Shown here piece by piece: positions 62,565 through 64,000 of a stretch of 64,000 nucleotides of DNA; position 1 is the stretch's first letter; each line of letters begins with the position of its first letter. Position numbers and translations under genes: made by a program. The notes beneath the pieces were generated by a model. That model had not been told where the DNA came from, did not search any database, and was given only the letters and a program-made list of their open reading frames with translations. Source of the DNA: Falsibacillus albus (GTDB lineage: Bacteria; Bacillota; Bacilli; Bacillales; DSM-25281); contig NZ_RCVZ01000010.1 in NCBI RefSeq assembly GCF_003668575.1, positions 1-64,000 on the forward strand. The letters are read 5' to 3'.

Positions 62565-63218
62565 TCATTTTCCAAATAAAAAAAATGATTCTATAATCTC
62601 TCCAATTTCAGTCAGGAGCGCCTCCAGCTGTTCCCAGTCTATAAGAGGATCAGTTGATTTCACCATTCCGACAACTGTTATACACCGATCATCCAACATT
62701 ACATAGCCAACATCATTACAGACTCCTTCCAGTCCCCCCGTCATATGAAGCCACGGACTCTTGAATCGAAACCCATCTCGATCCTCTTGAGCTTTCATGG
62801 CTTCCATGATGATCTTTGTTTCATCTTTACTTAAAAAACCATTCGTTAATATAGCATTTAGAAAATCAAATATCGCCTTGGGTGTTCCGCGATTTTTCAA
62901 TTTCTCTTTATTATCACAATCTATATGTATGTCCAGACCCATTTCGACAAGCTGTTGATTGATCTCCTTATCTGAAATAACATTATTTAAATTCATGTAC
63001 GCTTCGTTAACATGGTATTTGATAGATTTAGATACGTCATTCACTGAAGCATGATTCTTCAAAGCAAACACAGCCGTAATCCATTTCGCCAAACTCGCTA
63101 ATGGAAATTGTGCACATTCATTGATGGAGAAGTTCCCTCCTGATTTTGAATCATGTATGCACAGACCTAACTGCATATTTTCAGGGATTATTTCAATGAT
63201 TCTTTCTTTTAGTTCCAT
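62565..63218 (-). CDS. Beta-lactamase-like serine hydrolase
   Basis: 217 residues. An SxxK motif is seen in PLASLAKWIT (Ser about 42, Lys 45), and a KTG-like triad position as HMTGGLEG. A signal peptide is absent, so it is likely cytosolic, unlike secreted class A enzymes. In this position class A beta-lactamases have KTG; here it is MTG, so activity on beta-lactams is doubtful. It may be an esterase or peptidase of the DUF/beta-lactamase2 group. It starts 1 nt after the NUDIX stop, with GAGGTG inside that gene, so translation is coupled. Confidence 0.72.
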   Translation of the reverse strand: MELKERIIEIIPENMQLGLCIHDSKSGGNFSINECAQFPLASLAKWITAVFALKNHASVNDVSKSIKYHVNEAYMNLNNVISDKEINQQLVEMGLDIHIDCDNKEKLKNRGTPKAIFDFLNAILTNGFLSKDETKIIMEAMKAQEDRDGFRFKSPWLHMTGGLEGVCNDVGYVMLDDRCITVVGMVKSTDPLIDWEQLEALLTEIGEIIESFFLFGK

Positions 63219-63219
63219 A

Positions 63220-63735
63220 TCACACCTCAATAGCTTCCCAGTCTTCCAATAGCGACCAGGAAATTTCCGGTTCTCCGTTATTTGATTTCATCGAGCCACA
63301 ATATGTACTTTCATCATGAGCACCTAAATGTTGGTAATGGTAGATAATTTCTTTTGTTGTGGCTGTGATCACATGATCGGGTAGCGATTTGGGCGTACAC
63401 CAAAACAGGGATCCTTCTTCACTCTCTTGCAAATCAACCCCAGGTAAAACATTACCGACAAAAACATATTGCATCCTGACTTCCTGAAGCGCTTTCATTC
63501 TTAAAACAATATATTTCAGCCTTAACTCATTCAGAACGTCTTCTTTTAGCCCTGTTTCTTCTTCAATTTCCCGCAAACATGCTTTATGGGGATCATTCAT
63601 TTCCCCATATTCCATATGCCCCCCAATCGGGAGAAATAGATCTTTGAAAAGCGAGTCTTTCTTCTTTTTTTGAATAAATAACATTTCCTCTTTCGAATTG
63701 AATAATAAGGCGACAGCCATTTGTCTAAGTTTCAT
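63220..63735 (-). CDS. NUDIX hydrolase
   Basis: 171 residues starting MKLRQMAVALLFNSKEEMLF. The NUDIX box is GGHMEYGEMNDPHKACLREIEEETGLKEDV (about 38-67, GX5EX7REUXEE is kept with an inserted residue). Substrate unknown. It overlaps the upstream partial gene by 11 nt and is coupled to the serine hydrolase gene downstream. AGAAGGAGAA precedes the ATG at 63735. Confidence 0.85.
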   Translation of the reverse strand: MKLRQMAVALLFNSKEEMLFIQKKKKDSLFKDLFLPIGGHMEYGEMNDPHKACLREIEEETGLKEDVLNELRLKYIVLRMKALQEVRMQYVFVGNVLPGVDLQESEEGSLFWCTPKSLPDHVITATTKEIIYHYQHLGAHDESTYCGSMKSNNGEPEISWSLLEDWEAIEV

Positions 63736-64000
63736 AGGAACTTCTCCTTCTAAGTAAAGTATCCTCACCTTCCATCAGCTGCTCACGAAACCATTTTGGC
63801 CTCGTTCGTTTAAAGCCATCATGATCAATGATCACCCTCCGCAGCCGCTGGACCATTTCTTCTGTATTTTTTGGATCGAATTTCAACACCCAGACAATCG
63901 AAGAAAAGATGCTCATCGCTGTATAGACTGCATACAATGACCAAAAATCTTCTGGTGCTCCTTCAGCGAAATAGCCTTTGACTTGCCCGACCGAAAAAGG
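63725..64000 (-). CDS. Partial protein, C-terminal 91 residues, unrecognised
   Basis: The frame is open from 64000 (PFSVGQVKGYFAEGAPEDFW) through YAVYTAMSIFSSIVWVLKFD to RRSSYET and the stop at 63725. The upstream part is outside the window; a start at TTG 63937 is possible but unsupported by a ribosome site. It has helices with alternating Trp/Phe and a basic end (KRTRPKWFREQL). It may belong to a nucleotidyltransferase or aminotransferase-like family, but no motif identifies it. It shares its end with the NUDIX gene start, so the genes are one operon. Confidence 0.6.
   Translation of the reverse strand, partial: PFSVGQVKGYFAEGAPEDFWSLYAVYTAMSIFSSIVWVLKFDPKNTEEMVQRLRRVIIDHDGFKRTRPKWFREQLMEGEDTLLRRRSSYET

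Overview
The window looks like a chromosomal segment of a low-to-moderate GC, endospore-forming Bacillaceae (Bacillus, Peribacillus or Priestia type). The reasons are the strong AAGGAGG-type ribosome sites, frequent TTG/GTG starts, many Rho-independent terminators, and genes known from Bacillus: a gerA-type germinant receptor operon, the glcU-gdh spore operon, yunB, cwlO, lutABC, csoR-copA-copZ, a CYP102A (P450BM3-type) fusion and a spoIIS toxin-antitoxin locus. There are no rRNA or tRNA genes, CRISPR arrays, phage genes or intact transposases. Genus and function assignments come from reading the translations, not from database searches.

Layout. 1-60 is the 5' end of a group IIC intron (minus strand), lying just past a terminator. 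0.1-4.6 kb holds a small membrane protein, a Csp3-type copper-storage protein, an acetyltransferase, glcU-gdh and an AraC/GyrI-like regulator. 4.8-8.6 kb is a germinant receptor operon with a good sigma-G promoter. 8.6-15.1 kb carries rlmN, acetyltransferases (one a two-domain fusion), VOC, 2H phosphoesterase and NUDIX genes, and an SDR-quinone reductase pair behind paired operator-like sites. 15.3-20.7 kb holds a frameshifted cupin, a PAS-GGDEF-EAL protein, an alpha/beta hydrolase and cwlO. 20.9-31.1 kb contains two paralogous ABC cassettes (ATPase plus a roughly 1080-residue FtsX permease) flanking peptidase S51, PAP2 and VOC genes. 31.3-41.4 kb has an SDR, yukJ-like gene, flavin amine oxidase, self-sufficient P450, Clp_N-GNAT fusion, NUDIX and LCP genes. 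41.4-46.3 kb is a rhodanese/DUF302 and copper-export cluster with two CsoR-box-like sites, the second in front of a His-rich DUF4396 gene. 46.6-49.4 kb is lutABC. 49.7-53.1 kb holds DUF2339, yunB and a small membrane protein. 53.2-56.3 kb has a TipAS-type MerR regulator, a SpoIIS module, a DUF2161-like nuclease and an lmo0937-family peptide. 56.4-59.2 kb is an ECF sigma factor with a beta-propeller membrane partner. 59.4-60.7 kb is a decayed second murC. The end holds SGNH, histidine phosphatase, beta-lactamase-like and NUDIX genes.

The most notable points are: (i) ten copies of a 41-nt perfect or near-perfect hairpin (18-bp arms, variable 5-nt loop), all between 20.9 and 55.3 kb and all intergenic; (ii) a SpoIISA toxin gene followed by two small genes of 45 and 42 codons, with a repeat copy on each side of the module; (iii) the duplicated giant ABC permeases with an added C-terminal exported domain; (iv) the intron end sitting exactly behind a terminator; and (v) a copper regulon whose divergent CsoR-like sites bring in a DUF4396 membrane protein.
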